DNA of 64,000 bases from an uncultured Ruminococcus sp. (GCA_958403905.1 CATXZD010000014.1:4438-68437); one strand, 5' to 3'; counted from the stretch's first letter, positions 49,912 through 58,663 are shown. The notes: generated from the sequence alone by a model not told the origin. Program-made: numbers and translations.

Positions 49912-52170
49912 TTATCTCAAACCTCTGTTTTTCTGTTCATCAACCAAAAGCTGAAGATTTGCCTGTTCGTAACTGTTAAATGTTACATTTTTAGAAAACT
50001 CTTCTGCAGTATACTTTGGTGTGTACCATGATTTTGAACCAAAATAGCTTGCAAGCGCAGAATCTTTAAAAATTCTGCCTCTTCTTGCATAAATTTCATT
50101 TAAAGCAAGATTAAGATTATTGTTACTTAGGGAAGATACATCTGACTTACTTAAATATGCAGACGAGCTATTAGCAAAAATATAGCTATTGTCGGTACCT
50201 TGCGACTGATTTTGCTGAGCACGTGTAGCCTGAACAGGTGCGTCTGTCGGAGCAACAGTAGTTTCTGGTTCAATCAAACCGAGAGAAATATCAAGCGTTA
50301 CAACAGTACCGTTTTTAGCTGAGGTATCTCCTGACGGCGACTGAGCAATTACATATCCCTCCGGCCATTCCTCGCTATACTCATACTCGCCGATTTCAAC
50401 TATAAATCCTTCCTGTTCAAGCAGTTTCTTTGCATAGCTATAGCCGTAACCTACAACGGGTGTAACAGTTTTGTCAATTGCAACGGTAGTCGGAGCAACA
50501 GTTGTAGGCGGTACGGTAGTTGATTTTTCAGTTGTGTTTTGAACAGTAGTTTCAATTTCCGTTGGTTTGGTTGTGGGATTGTCTTTGTTATTTCCACCAA
50601 GTCCGCCGAATATGCAATAAGCGATAAAACCGATAGCTGCAAGAGTAACTATAACACATATTGTAATTATTATAACATTTTTTCTGTTTTTTGATGAATT
50701 AGGTGTTTCTTCGTCATCAAATTCATTTGTTTCAAAAATATTAAGCTCTTTGTCATTTTCAACATCGTATTCAGAAGAATCATTCTTAGGTTCATTATTT
50801 GCAATAGGCTCGGGATCCTCAAAAAAGTCTCCGTAGTCCTTTTCTTTTGCATGTTCCTGAAAGTTCTTTGCTTTTCTTTGAACTTCAAAGGTTTCAAAAA
50901 CTCTGTTGTCAATTTCAAAATTATCGTTTTTATCTGTTTTAGTATTAGTTGTATCTAATTCGATTTGCTCATCCTGTTTTTCTGAAATTTCTGCATTTTC
51001 ATCGCTTTTGTGCTCCAAAACTTTAGATTCTTCAGCAGTATTAGTGCTGTCAGTTGCTTCTGATGTTTCTACAGGTTGAACCAATTCGTTTTCACTTTCT
51101 GTCGGTAAAACTTCAACAGGTGCAGTGTTTTTAATTTCGGTATTTTCTTTTTGTATATCTTCTTCAGGTGTTTTGCCATTATTTTCTAAATTGTCGGGTT
51201 GATTTGAAATAGCCCCGTCAACAGGGAAAATATCTGCTGCTGATTTAGCTGAAGTGTCAAACTCGTTATAATCATAATCTTCAAAAACATTACCGTCAAA
51301 ATCGGTTTTTTCGGGAATAATCAAAGTTTCGTTTAAAGCACTGTCAGTTGTTTCGCTTTTAATAGAAGTGAGTGCATTCTTAATATTTCCTGCATTTTTC
51401 CATCTGTTTTCATTGTTCGGCTGGCAGGCAATAACAATAACGCTTTTGAGCTTTTCATTGCCGTTTTTCGGAGCGGTAACAGCTTTGCCGTCAAAACGCA
51501 TTTTTATAGCTTCGTCACGGTTTGTTTCTGCGCTTTCAAAAGGAATAGTGTCGTTGTTGCTCATTGAGTACATAATCAAGCCGAGTGAGTATATGTCAGT
51601 TGTAAAGTCGGCATTTTCTTTTCTGAATATTTCCGGGGCAATAAATGACATATCGTCAATTTTGCTCTCATAGTCAGAAAATCCGCCGAGCTTGTATTTC
51701 CCGTCAAATGAGCGAAAAATATTATTGGGATTAATATTACCGTGAAAAATATTTTTAGATTCAAGTTTTTCAAGAATGGCGCTCATCTGTATGCCAAAAT
51801 CAATAACTTCACTCTCGCTGAATTTCTTTGATTTCATAAGCTCTGATAAGGTTTGCAGATCCTCAGAAATAATGAAAAACTCAATTTTCTTTTTGGCAGG
51901 GTTATTATTTACAAAAATATCAAGATAGTTAAAACAATCGCCCAACTGAGAAATGGTTTTCAAAAATGAAGCCTCGTCATTGATAAAATCAGTGCTTTCA
52001 ATGTTATAGTCATCATTTTTTATTACTACATATCTGAGTATGGCAGAAATTACTGTTCCGTCAAAATCTTTTTTGCTGACTTTATAAATCTCGTTGCCGT
52101 TATCATCAGGCAGACGAGAGATGATTTTCCATGATTTAAGATTGTCCGGTAATTTTATGTGTGCAGACAT
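49912..52170 (-). CDS. Membrane pseudokinase with PASTA and YARHG domains
   Basis: A 752-residue protein built like a Ser/Thr kinase receptor with a degenerate kinase domain (residues 10-270). The HRD catalytic motif reads HGN in IFHGNINPNNIF (about 143), DFG reads GFS in KLGGFSDYES (about 163), the glycine loop is lost, and no VAIK lysine is obvious. The SFIAPEIF and DIYSLGLIMYSM segments keep the kinase fold recognisable. A 220-residue acidic linker, one transmembrane helix (about 500-522), a Thr/Pro-rich stretch, one PASTA domain (TPVVGYGYSYAKKLLEQEGF onward) and a C-terminal YARHG domain (NEIYARRGRIFKD) follow. The ATG at 52170 follows GAGGAG by nine bases. It is probably a sensor or scaffold rather than an enzyme. 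Confidence 0.85.
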   Translation of the reverse strand: MSAHIKLPDNLKSWKIISRLPDDNGNEIYKVSKKDFDGTVISAILRYVVIKNDDYNIESTDFINDEASFLKTISQLGDCFNYLDIFVNNNPAKKKIEFFIISEDLQTLSELMKSKKFSESEVIDFGIQMSAILEKLESKNIFHGNINPNNIFRSFDGKYKLGGFSDYESKIDDMSFIAPEIFRKENADFTTDIYSLGLIMYSMSNNDTIPFESAETNRDEAIKMRFDGKAVTAPKNGNEKLKSVIVIACQPNNENRWKNAGNIKNALTSIKSETTDSALNETLIIPEKTDFDGNVFEDYDYNEFDTSAKSAADIFPVDGAISNQPDNLENNGKTPEEDIQKENTEIKNTAPVEVLPTESENELVQPVETSEATDSTNTAEESKVLEHKSDENAEISEKQDEQIELDTTNTKTDKNDNFEIDNRVFETFEVQRKAKNFQEHAKEKDYGDFFEDPEPIANNEPKNDSSEYDVENDKELNIFETNEFDDEETPNSSKNRKNVIIITICVIVTLAAIGFIAYCIFGGLGGNNKDNPTTKPTEIETTVQNTTEKSTTVPPTTVAPTTVAIDKTVTPVVGYGYSYAKKLLEQEGFIVEIGEYEYSEEWPEGYVIAQSPSGDTSAKNGTVVTLDISLGLIEPETTVAPTDAPVQATRAQQNQSQGTDNSYIFANSSSAYLSKSDVSSLSNNNLNLALNEIYARRGRIFKDSALASYFGSKSWYTPKYTAEEFSKNVTFNSYEQANLQLLVDEQKNRGLR

Positions 52171-52325
52171 AATAAACATCTCCTCTATATTTACGTATTC
52201 TTTCTTGTTAAAAACATACTATCTGATTCATTATAACATAATATTGATGATATTTCCATATTTTTAAAAATTTTGTTCAAATATTTAATAATACATTTTT
52301 GGTAAATTGCTATATAATGAATTAT

Positions 52326-52354
52326 AAAAAAAAACGGGCGGATTTCTCCGCCCG
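52326..52354 (-). terminator. Terminator after the TIGR04086 gene (minus strand)
   Basis: CGGGCGGA-GAAA-TCCGCCCG with nine T residues following on the minus strand, a textbook intrinsic terminator closing the leftward queA-tgt-yajC-TIGR04086 unit. Confidence 0.93.
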
Positions 52355-52380
52355 ATATAGCCCAATTTATAACTTCTGTT

Positions 52381-52773
52381 TTATTTTATATGTATTCTTT
52401 CTTTTCTTTTAAGTCCTGCTATTCCTCCGATTCCTCCCGAAACGAGTAGTGCAGCTAATCTTATAAATGTAAGCAGTGTGACAGGATCATTGCTTTTTGT
52501 AAGTCCCGTTACCGTAATCAAAATAAAACTTGCAAATCCTGTTAATAAGCCGACTATCAGACCTGCCGATTTTGTAATTTTACTTGTAATAAATCCTCCT
52601 GAAAAAGCACCGATTGACAGCAATGCAAGTGTAATATAGTTTGTAATTTCCTCAGGAAACAACCCGCAGGTCATTATAATCGCGGAGAAAATACAAATAA
52701 GTACTACTGTTACCAGCAACCCGCAGACAGTCCCAAAAAGCACAGCTTTAATAAGCAGTTTTTTGTCGGACAA
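52381..52773 (-). CDS. TIGR04086/DUF3792 family membrane protein
   Basis: A 130-residue protein with four transmembrane helices and GAFSGGFITSKITKSAGLIVG in the second loop, followed by a basic tail (GLKRKERIHIK). This matches the TIGR04086 (DUF3792) family, which typically sits next to yajC in Clostridia. Function is unknown. The start is a TTG at 52773 that lies inside the T run of a terminator-like hairpin, and its only ribosome site (GGGGGTG) is part of that hairpin's stem. Confidence 0.82.
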   Translation of the reverse strand: MSDKKLLIKAVLFGTVCGLLVTVVLICIFSAIIMTCGLFPEEITNYITLALLSIGAFSGGFITSKITKSAGLIVGLLTGFASFILITVTGLTKSNDPVTLLTFIRLAALLVSGGIGGIAGLKRKERIHIK

Positions 52774-52814
52774 AAAAACACCCCCGAAAATAATCTGTTA
52801 AATTATATTCGGGG
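52771..52814 (-). terminator. Terminator-like hairpin overlapping the TIGR04086 start
   Basis: On the minus strand CCCCGAATATAAT and ATTATTTTCGGGG pair over 13 positions with one mismatch and a 7-base loop (52814-52782), followed by GTG and seven T residues. The final T belongs to the TTG start codon of the next gene. Confidence 0.8.
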
Positions 52815-52838
52815 AAATCGATATAAATTCAAAAATTA

Positions 52839-53252
52839 TTATTTTGTATCAGTTTTAGGCTCAACGTCATCTGATTTTTTCTTGCCGAAAAAGCTTTTCT
52901 TTTCAGGCTTTTGCTCTGTAGCAGGCTCTTTTACTGTGTCAACAGTAGAGATACACCATTTTTTAAATTTCATTTTTACTCTGTCAGAGCCTGTTTCAAT
53001 GATAATAGCGTCCTCATCATCTTTAATTGCAACAACTCTGCCTATGATACCGCCGATTGTCGTGATTTCATCACCGATTTCAAGAGAATTTCTCATCTGA
53101 GCTTCTTCTTTTTTTCTTTTTGAATTAGGTCTAATTAAGAAGAAATAGAGGGCGGCAAAAATAGCAGCATATATCACAATCATTAAAATCATGCTCATAC
53201 TGTTGTTTCCGGCAGCCTGTTGTTCTGCAAGATTGGGTAAAAAGTTTGTCAT
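52839..53252 (-). CDS. yajC: Preprotein translocase accessory protein YajC
   Basis: YajC is a small single-span membrane protein attached to SecDF. The helix is MSMILMIVIYAAIFAALYFF, followed by the family signature LIRPNSKRKKEEAQMRNSLE and GDEITTIGGIIGRV. The tail is lysine-rich and acidic and longer than usual. The ATG at 53252 follows GAAAGGA by nine bases. It lies downstream of tgt, as in most bacteria; secD and secF are not in the window. Confidence 0.93.
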   Translation of the reverse strand: MTNFLPNLAEQQAAGNNSMSMILMIVIYAAIFAALYFFLIRPNSKRKKEEAQMRNSLEIGDEITTIGGIIGRVVAIKDDEDAIIIETGSDRVKMKFKKWCISTVDTVKEPATEQKPEKKSFFGKKKSDDVEPKTDTK

Positions 53253-53343
53253 ATATTTCATTCCTTTCATACAATATATTGATTATATCAGTTTTAAATA
53301 TCGGTTGCAAGTTTTTTCAAGAAATTTTCACAGTAAAATTCCA

Positions 53344-54474
53344 TTAAATTCTAACTCCGAGTATATTTTTGTATTTTTCATAAAACTGTGTATACGTACC
53401 GTTGTCAAGCTGTTCTCTGATAACTTCCATTAAATTGTTGTAAAAATACAGATTATGAAGTACTGCAAGCCGCATACCAAGCATTTCTCCGCTTTTAAGA
53501 AGATGTCTTATATATGCTCTTGAAAAGTTTTGACAAATAGGGCAGTTACAGCTTTCATCAATTGGACTTTCATCAGTTTCGTATTTAGCATTGTTTAGGT
53601 TTCTCACGCCTTGCCAGGTAAAAAGCTGACCGTGCCTTGCATTTCTGCTGGGCATAACACAATCAAAAAGGTCAATACCTCTTGCAACGCTTTCAAGAAT
53701 ATTTACAGGAGTGCCAACTCCCATAAGATAACGTATTTTTTCTGATGGAGCAAAAGGCTCAACAGTTTCAATGATTGCATACATCGTTTCGGCAGGCTCT
53801 CCTACAGCAAGTCCTCCGATTGCATAACCGTCAAGATTAAGCTCGGCAATTTCTTTCATATGCTCTGTTCGTAAATCCTTGAATACTCCGCCCTGATTAA
53901 TTGCAAAAAGCATCTGATGTTTGTTAATAGTGCTGTCAAGGTTGTTTAGTCTGTCCATTTCGCAAATGCATCTTTTAAGCCACCTTGTGGTACGCTTAAC
54001 GCTGTCTTTTGTGTAGTCGTAGGGAGATGGATTTTCAACACATTCATCAAATGCCATAGCGATAGTTGAACCAAGATTCGACTGTATTCTCATACTTTCT
54101 TCGGGACCCATAAATATCTTTCGTCCGTCAATGTGAGAATTGAAATAAACGCCTTCTTCCTTGATATTGCGGAGTTTAGCAAGTGAGAACACCTGAAAAC
54201 CGCCGCTGTCAGTAAGTATAGGACCGTCCCAACATGTGAATTTGTGAAGTCCTCCGAGTTGTTTAACTTTATCATCGCCTGGTCTTAAATGCAAATGATA
54301 GGTATTGCAAAGCTGAACCTGACATTTTATATTTTTTAAATCAAGCGCAGAAACCGCACCTTTAATTGCACCGCAGGTAGCAACATTCATAAACGCAGGA
54401 GTTTGAATTGTGCCGTGAGGAGTAACAAATTCGCCCCTTCGTGCATTGCCTTCTTTTTTAATAAGTTTAAACAT
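53344..54474 (-). CDS. tgt: tRNA-guanine transglycosylase
   Basis: Tgt exchanges guanine 34 of GUN-anticodon tRNAs for preQ1 or queuine. The 376-residue TIM barrel shows TDSGGFQVFSL (base-binding Asp, near residue 90), VGEPAETMYAIIE, the nucleophile segment FDCVMPSRNARHGQLFTWQG and the zinc site CNCPICQNFSRAYIRHL...H. AGGAGG precedes the ATG. It lies 8 bases after queA, the usual pairing. No preQ1 synthesis genes are present in the window, so the imported base cannot be named. Confidence 0.96.
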   Translation of the reverse strand: MFKLIKKEGNARRGEFVTPHGTIQTPAFMNVATCGAIKGAVSALDLKNIKCQVQLCNTYHLHLRPGDDKVKQLGGLHKFTCWDGPILTDSGGFQVFSLAKLRNIKEEGVYFNSHIDGRKIFMGPEESMRIQSNLGSTIAMAFDECVENPSPYDYTKDSVKRTTRWLKRCICEMDRLNNLDSTINKHQMLFAINQGGVFKDLRTEHMKEIAELNLDGYAIGGLAVGEPAETMYAIIETVEPFAPSEKIRYLMGVGTPVNILESVARGIDLFDCVMPSRNARHGQLFTWQGVRNLNNAKYETDESPIDESCNCPICQNFSRAYIRHLLKSGEMLGMRLAVLHNLYFYNNLMEVIREQLDNGTYTQFYEKYKNILGVRI

Positions 54475-54482
54475 ATAACCTC

Positions 54483-55508
54483 CTATGAAATGAACATTGC
54501 GTCGCCGAATGAGAAAAATCTGTATTTTTCTTCAACGGCAGTATTATATGCGTTCATAATATTATCATAGCCTGCAAATGCAGAAACAAGCATAATAAGC
54601 GTACTTTCAGGCAAATGAAAGTTTGTGATAAGACCGTCAAGAACCTTGAATTCATATCCCGGATATATAAAAATGTCAGTAAATCCGTTGCATGGCTTAA
54701 TTTCGCCGAAAAAGCTTGCCACGCTTTCAAGTGTTCGGCATGATGTTGTGCCGACAGCAATTACTCTTTTACCGTTTTTCTTTGTTTCATTAATAAGCCT
54801 TGCGGTAACCTCGGGAATTTCATAATGCTCGCTGTGCATTTTGTGATTTGTAACATCGTCAACCTTAACGGGTCTGAATGTACCTAATCCCACGTGGAGT
54901 GTCACGTAGGCCACATTAACTCCTTTTGCTTTTATTTTTTCAAGAAGCTCGTCTGTAAAATGCAGACCCGCTGTCGGGGCAGCCGCAGAACCTAATTCGT
55001 GACTGTAAACCGTCTGGTATCTTTCTCTGTCCTTTAGCTTCTCAGTAATGTAAGGAGGGAGAGGCATCTGACCGATTTTGTCAAGAACAGCAAAAAAATT
55101 ATCATCGCATTCAAAGCTTACAATTCTGTTTCCGTCATCCTTAACCTTTTCAACAGTTGCACTCATTATTCCGTTGCCAAAGCTGAATTTAGCGCCCTCA
55201 CGTGCTTTTTTGCCCGGTTTGCAAAGTGTCTCCCATCTGTTACCGCTTATTTGCTTCAACAGCAAAAATTCAACTCTTGTGCCTGTTTCGTCTTTAATTC
55301 CGAAAATTCTTGCGGGCAGAACTCTTGAATCGTTACATACAAGCAGGTCGCCCGGATTAAGATAATCAATTATGTCGTAAAAATGCTTGTGCTCAATATT
55401 TCCGCTTTCTCTTCCGAGAACAAGCAGCTTTGAAGTATCTCTTGGTTCAAGCGGGATTTGCGCAATAAGCTCTTTTGGTAAATTATAGTAAAAGTCACTT
55501 GTTTTCAT
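54483..55508 (-). CDS. queA: S-adenosylmethionine:tRNA ribosyltransferase-isomerase
   Basis: QueA builds epoxyqueuosine by transferring the ribosyl part of SAM to preQ1 in tRNA. Its presence shows that preQ1, not only queuine, is used here. The 341-residue protein shows FYYNLPKELIAQIPLEPRD, NDSRVLPARIFG, AAPTAGLHFTDELL near residue 170, LHVGLGTFRPVK and NFHLPESTLIMLVSAF, all family blocks. GAGG precedes the ATG by about seven bases. It is the first gene of the leftward queA-tgt-yajC unit. Confidence 0.96.
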   Translation of the reverse strand: MKTSDFYYNLPKELIAQIPLEPRDTSKLLVLGRESGNIEHKHFYDIIDYLNPGDLLVCNDSRVLPARIFGIKDETGTRVEFLLLKQISGNRWETLCKPGKKAREGAKFSFGNGIMSATVEKVKDDGNRIVSFECDDNFFAVLDKIGQMPLPPYITEKLKDRERYQTVYSHELGSAAAPTAGLHFTDELLEKIKAKGVNVAYVTLHVGLGTFRPVKVDDVTNHKMHSEHYEIPEVTARLINETKKNGKRVIAVGTTSCRTLESVASFFGEIKPCNGFTDIFIYPGYEFKVLDGLITNFHLPESTLIMLVSAFAGYDNIMNAYNTAVEEKYRFFSFGDAMFIS

Positions 55509-55560
55509 TATATCCTCACTTTAAATAATAAAATTTATTAAATTCATATCTGTAAAATAA

Positions 55561-55589
55561 TTGACAATGAAAGCTTAAAATGGTATATT
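55561..55589 (+). promoter_or_regulatory. Promoter of asd-dapA-dapB
   Basis: Perfect TTGACA (55561-55566), 17 bases and TATATT (55584-55589). A leader of about 120 bases follows; it is too short for a lysine riboswitch and I find no strong fold in it. Confidence 0.8.
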
Positions 55590-55716
55590 ATAATTTAATA
55601 ATAGGTAGTATGCTGTTCGTAGGTTACGGTGTTTTAACACACTGTTTCTATAATATAATATTTAATCGAATAAGGCAACTGCTTTTTTAAAATTTGTTTA
55701 ATTCGGAGGAATTATT

Positions 55717-56802
55717 GTGAAAAAGTACAAAGTTGGTATTATCGGAGCTACGGGTATGGTTGGACAGCGTTTTGCACTGTTGCTTGAAAATCACCCTTGG
55801 TTTGAGGTTACTGCACTTGCAGCAAGCGCAAGAAGCGCAGGCAAAACATATGGCGAAACTGTTAAAGGCAGATGGCATATGACTGCAGAACTCCCCGAAA
55901 AATATAAAGATATGGTTATCATAAATGCAGAAAATGTTGAAGAGGTTGCTTCAAAGGTTGACTTTTGTTTCTGCGCAGTAAATATGAAAAAAGATGAAAT
56001 AAGGGCTCTTGAGGAAAAATATGCAAAAGCTGAGTGTCCGATTGTGTCAAATAACTCTGCTCACCGTTTTACTGATGATGTGCCTATGGTAATTCCCGAA
56101 ATTAATGCGGACCATATTAAGGTTATTGAATCACAGAGAAAACGTCTTGGAACAAAAAGAGGATTTGTTGCAGTTAAGTCAAACTGCTCGCTTCAAAGCT
56201 ATGTTCCTGCAATCCACCCCTTAAAAGAGTTTGGTGTTGATAAGGTGCTTGCATGCACATATCAGGCAATTTCAGGCGCAGGCAAAACATTTAACACATG
56301 GCCGGAAATGATAGATAACGTTATCCCGTATATAGGCGGTGAGGAAGAAAAGTCCGAAAAAGAGCCTCTCAAAATCTGGGGACATATAGAGGGCGATAAA
56401 ATTGTCAACACAGATGATATTGCAATCACATCACAGTGTATCCGTGTTCCTGTTTCTGACGGACACACAGCGGCTGTATTTATGTCGTTTAAGGACGGCG
56501 TAAAGAAACCGTCGGTTGAAGAGATTATCAATATTTGGGAAAATTATAAGGGCAGAGCACAGGAACTTGAGCTTCCAAGTGCTCCCAAGCAGTTCTTGCA
56601 TTACTTCACTGAACCTGACCGTCCTCAGATTAAGTCAGAGAGAAATCTTGAAAACGGTATGGCTGTTTCTGTAGGCAGACTCAGAGAAGATACACAGTAC
56701 GATTATAAATTTGTATGTATGTCACACAACACATTAAGAGGAGCAGCCGGCGGTGCGGTTCTTCTTGCTGAACTTCTCTGTGCTGAAGGCTACATGGATT
56801 AA
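55717..56802 (+). CDS. asd: Aspartate-semialdehyde dehydrogenase (archaeal/fungal type)
   Basis: Asd reduces aspartyl phosphate to the semialdehyde that feeds lysine, DAP, threonine and methionine. The Rossmann motif is GIIGATGMVGQRF, the catalytic cysteine is Cys157 in VAVKSNCSLQSY, and CTYQAISGAGK and VPVSDGHTAAVF hold the remaining active-site residues. The 361-residue sequence follows the archaeal/fungal subfamily (TIGR00978) rather than the usual bacterial type. It is followed 15 bases later by dapA. Confidence 0.92.
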   Translation: MKKYKVGIIGATGMVGQRFALLLENHPWFEVTALAASARSAGKTYGETVKGRWHMTAELPEKYKDMVIINAENVEEVASKVDFCFCAVNMKKDEIRALEEKYAKAECPIVSNNSAHRFTDDVPMVIPEINADHIKVIESQRKRLGTKRGFVAVKSNCSLQSYVPAIHPLKEFGVDKVLACTYQAISGAGKTFNTWPEMIDNVIPYIGGEEEKSEKEPLKIWGHIEGDKIVNTDDIAITSQCIRVPVSDGHTAAVFMSFKDGVKKPSVEEIINIWENYKGRAQELELPSAPKQFLHYFTEPDRPQIKSERNLENGMAVSVGRLREDTQYDYKFVCMSHNTLRGAAGGAVLLAELLCAEGYMD

Positions 56803-56817
56803 TTACGGAGGTAAACT

Positions 56818-57720
56818 ATGGCTAACCACATTTTCACCGGTTCAGGCGTTGCTATTATAACGCCAATGAACTCTGACGGAAGCGTAAACTATGACGTTCT
56901 CGGACAGCTTCTTGAGTTTCATGTTGAAAACGGCACTGATGCTATCATCGCCTGCGGCACTACAGGTGAAGCGGCTACTCTTTCCGAAAAGGAACATTGT
57001 GAGGTGCTTTCATTTGTAGCTGAAAAGATTAACGGAAGAATTCCCGTTATTGCAGGTACAGGCAGCAATGACACGTCAACCGCCGTTATGCTTTCAAAGT
57101 CAGCACAAAAAACCGGAGCAGACGCACTTTTGTGTGTAACACCCTACTATAATAAAACTTCACAGGCAGGTCTTGTAAAGCACTTCAATGTTATTGCTGA
57201 TTCTGTAGATTTGCCGATTATATTATACAATGTTCCGTCAAGAACAGGCTGTAACATTCAACCTAAGACTTATCAGGAACTTTGCAAGCATGAGAGAATT
57301 GTTGCAGCAAAGGAAGCAAGCGGTAATATTTCACAGATTGCATTAATTCGTTCACTGTGCGGAGATAAACTTGATATATATTCAGGGAATGACGATCAGA
57401 CTGTTCCGTTTATGTCGCTCGGCGCACTTGGCGTAATTTCTGTTTTTGCAAATATTTGTCCTTCCGAAATGCATAAAATCTGTCAGCTCTGCCTTGAAAA
57501 TAACTTTGCAGAAGCTCAGAAACTTCATTTCCATTATCTTGAGCTTATGAACATTTTGTTCAGCGATGTTAACCCGATTCCGATTAAGACAGCTATGAAT
57601 CTGTACGGATATGATGCAGGTGAATGCAGACTGCCGCTCGTTCCAATGAGCGTGTCGGGTTACCACGATCTTAAGGATTGTCTTGCAAAGTATGATTTGC
57701 TTGGTAAGCATGCTAAATAA
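56818..57720 (+). CDS. dapA: 4-hydroxy-tetrahydrodipicolinate synthase
   Basis: DapA condenses pyruvate with aspartate semialdehyde. The TIM barrel shows GTTGEAATLSEKEH near residue 45, the conserved tyrosine segment VTPYYNKTSQAGLVKHF near 134, and the Schiff-base lysine in IVAAKEASGNISQ near residue 162. The length of 300 residues is normal. It has an excellent ribosome site (ACGGAGGTAAAC). Confidence 0.96.
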   Translation: MANHIFTGSGVAIITPMNSDGSVNYDVLGQLLEFHVENGTDAIIACGTTGEAATLSEKEHCEVLSFVAEKINGRIPVIAGTGSNDTSTAVMLSKSAQKTGADALLCVTPYYNKTSQAGLVKHFNVIADSVDLPIILYNVPSRTGCNIQPKTYQELCKHERIVAAKEASGNISQIALIRSLCGDKLDIYSGNDDQTVPFMSLGALGVISVFANICPSEMHKICQLCLENNFAEAQKLHFHYLELMNILFSDVNPIPIKTAMNLYGYDAGECRLPLVPMSVSGYHDLKDCLAKYDLLGKHAK

Positions 57721-57739
57721 TTTTTGAATTTATTTGGTG

Positions 57740-57764
57740 ATACCGCACATACTCTGTGCGGTAT
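57740..57764 (+). terminator. Intercistronic hairpin between dapA and dapB
   Basis: ATACCGCACA (57740-57749) and TGTGCGGTAT (57755-57764) form a perfect 10-pair stem with a 5-base loop. The flank TGCTTTACTT is a poor T run, so partial termination or mRNA stabilisation is more likely than full termination. Confidence 0.65.
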
Positions 57765-57790
57765 TGCTTTACTTAAAGGGGAAGTAAAAA

Positions 57791-58555
57791 ATGGTAAATA
57801 TAGGAATTGTCGGATGCAACGGTAAAATGGGACATTTTGTTGCAGACGCAGTATCACAGAATAATGAAACTAATGTGCTTTTCGGTGTTGATGCTTTTGG
57901 TGAGAGTAATTACGAATTTCCTGTTTTTAAAAACTTTGGCGAGATAAATGAAAAGCCCGATGCTATTATTGATTTTTCGAATCCGTCTGTTCTTGACGAT
58001 ATGCTTAAATACGCTCTTGAAAATTCTGTGCCTTGCGTAATCTGCACTACAGGATATTCTGCTGATCAGGTTGATAAAATTAAGAGTGCTTCTGAAAGAA
58101 TTGCAATATTCTATTCAGGAAATATGTCACTTGGCATAAATCTTCTTATTGAGCTTACCAAAGAGGCTGCAAAGGTGCTCGGAAACAGCTTTGATATTGA
58201 AATTGTTGAAAAGCATCATAACCTAAAGGTTGACGCTCCGAGCGGCACAGCTCTTATGATTGCTGACGGAATTTCAGAGGTTCTTAATGATGAACCGCAG
58301 TATGTTTATGACAGACACTCCTACAGAAAAAAGCGTTCAAAAAATGAAATCGGTATTCATTCTGTCAGAGGCGGTACAATTGTAGGTGAACACGAAGTTG
58401 TTTTTGCCGGTCATGACGAGGTAATCACCGTATCTCATCAGGCTCAGTCAAAAGAAGTTTTTGCCGTCGGCGCAGTAAATGCTGCCGCATTCCTTGCTTT
58501 TCAGAAACCCGGAATGTACAATATGGGAAATCTTTTAAGCGACAAAATGAATTAA
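57791..58555 (+). CDS. dapB: 4-hydroxy-tetrahydrodipicolinate reductase
   Basis: DapB reduces the dapA product with NAD(P)H. The nucleotide motif is IVGCNGKMGHFV, the active site EKHHNLKVDAPSGTALMIAD near residue 134 holds the catalytic His and the Lys, and GGTIVGEHEVVFAG lies near 197. At 254 residues it is slightly shorter than enterobacterial DapB, as usual in Clostridia. It closes the operon before a strong terminator. Confidence 0.96.
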   Translation: MVNIGIVGCNGKMGHFVADAVSQNNETNVLFGVDAFGESNYEFPVFKNFGEINEKPDAIIDFSNPSVLDDMLKYALENSVPCVICTTGYSADQVDKIKSASERIAIFYSGNMSLGINLLIELTKEAAKVLGNSFDIEIVEKHHNLKVDAPSGTALMIADGISEVLNDEPQYVYDRHSYRKKRSKNEIGIHSVRGGTIVGEHEVVFAGHDEVITVSHQAQSKEVFAVGAVNAAAFLAFQKPGMYNMGNLLSDKMN

Positions 58556-58559
58556 TTTT

Positions 58560-58590
58560 AGCGGCACGGAAACGTGCCGCTAATTTTGTA
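58560..58590 (+). terminator. Terminator after dapB
   Basis: AGCGGCACG-GAAA-CGTGCCGCT (58560-58581), a 9-pair stem with a GAAA tetraloop, followed by AATTTTGT. Confidence 0.85.
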
Positions 58591-58663
58591 CCGTTTTTAT
58601 GTTGTTTTTCATAGTATGTAATAAAAAGCATAATTTCTTATGTATATTACAAAGGTGAAAATA

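Noticed and set aside
55590..55716. Lysine riboswitch ahead of asd
   Set aside because: The leader is about 120 bases, shorter than the lysine riboswitch, and the conserved core is not present.
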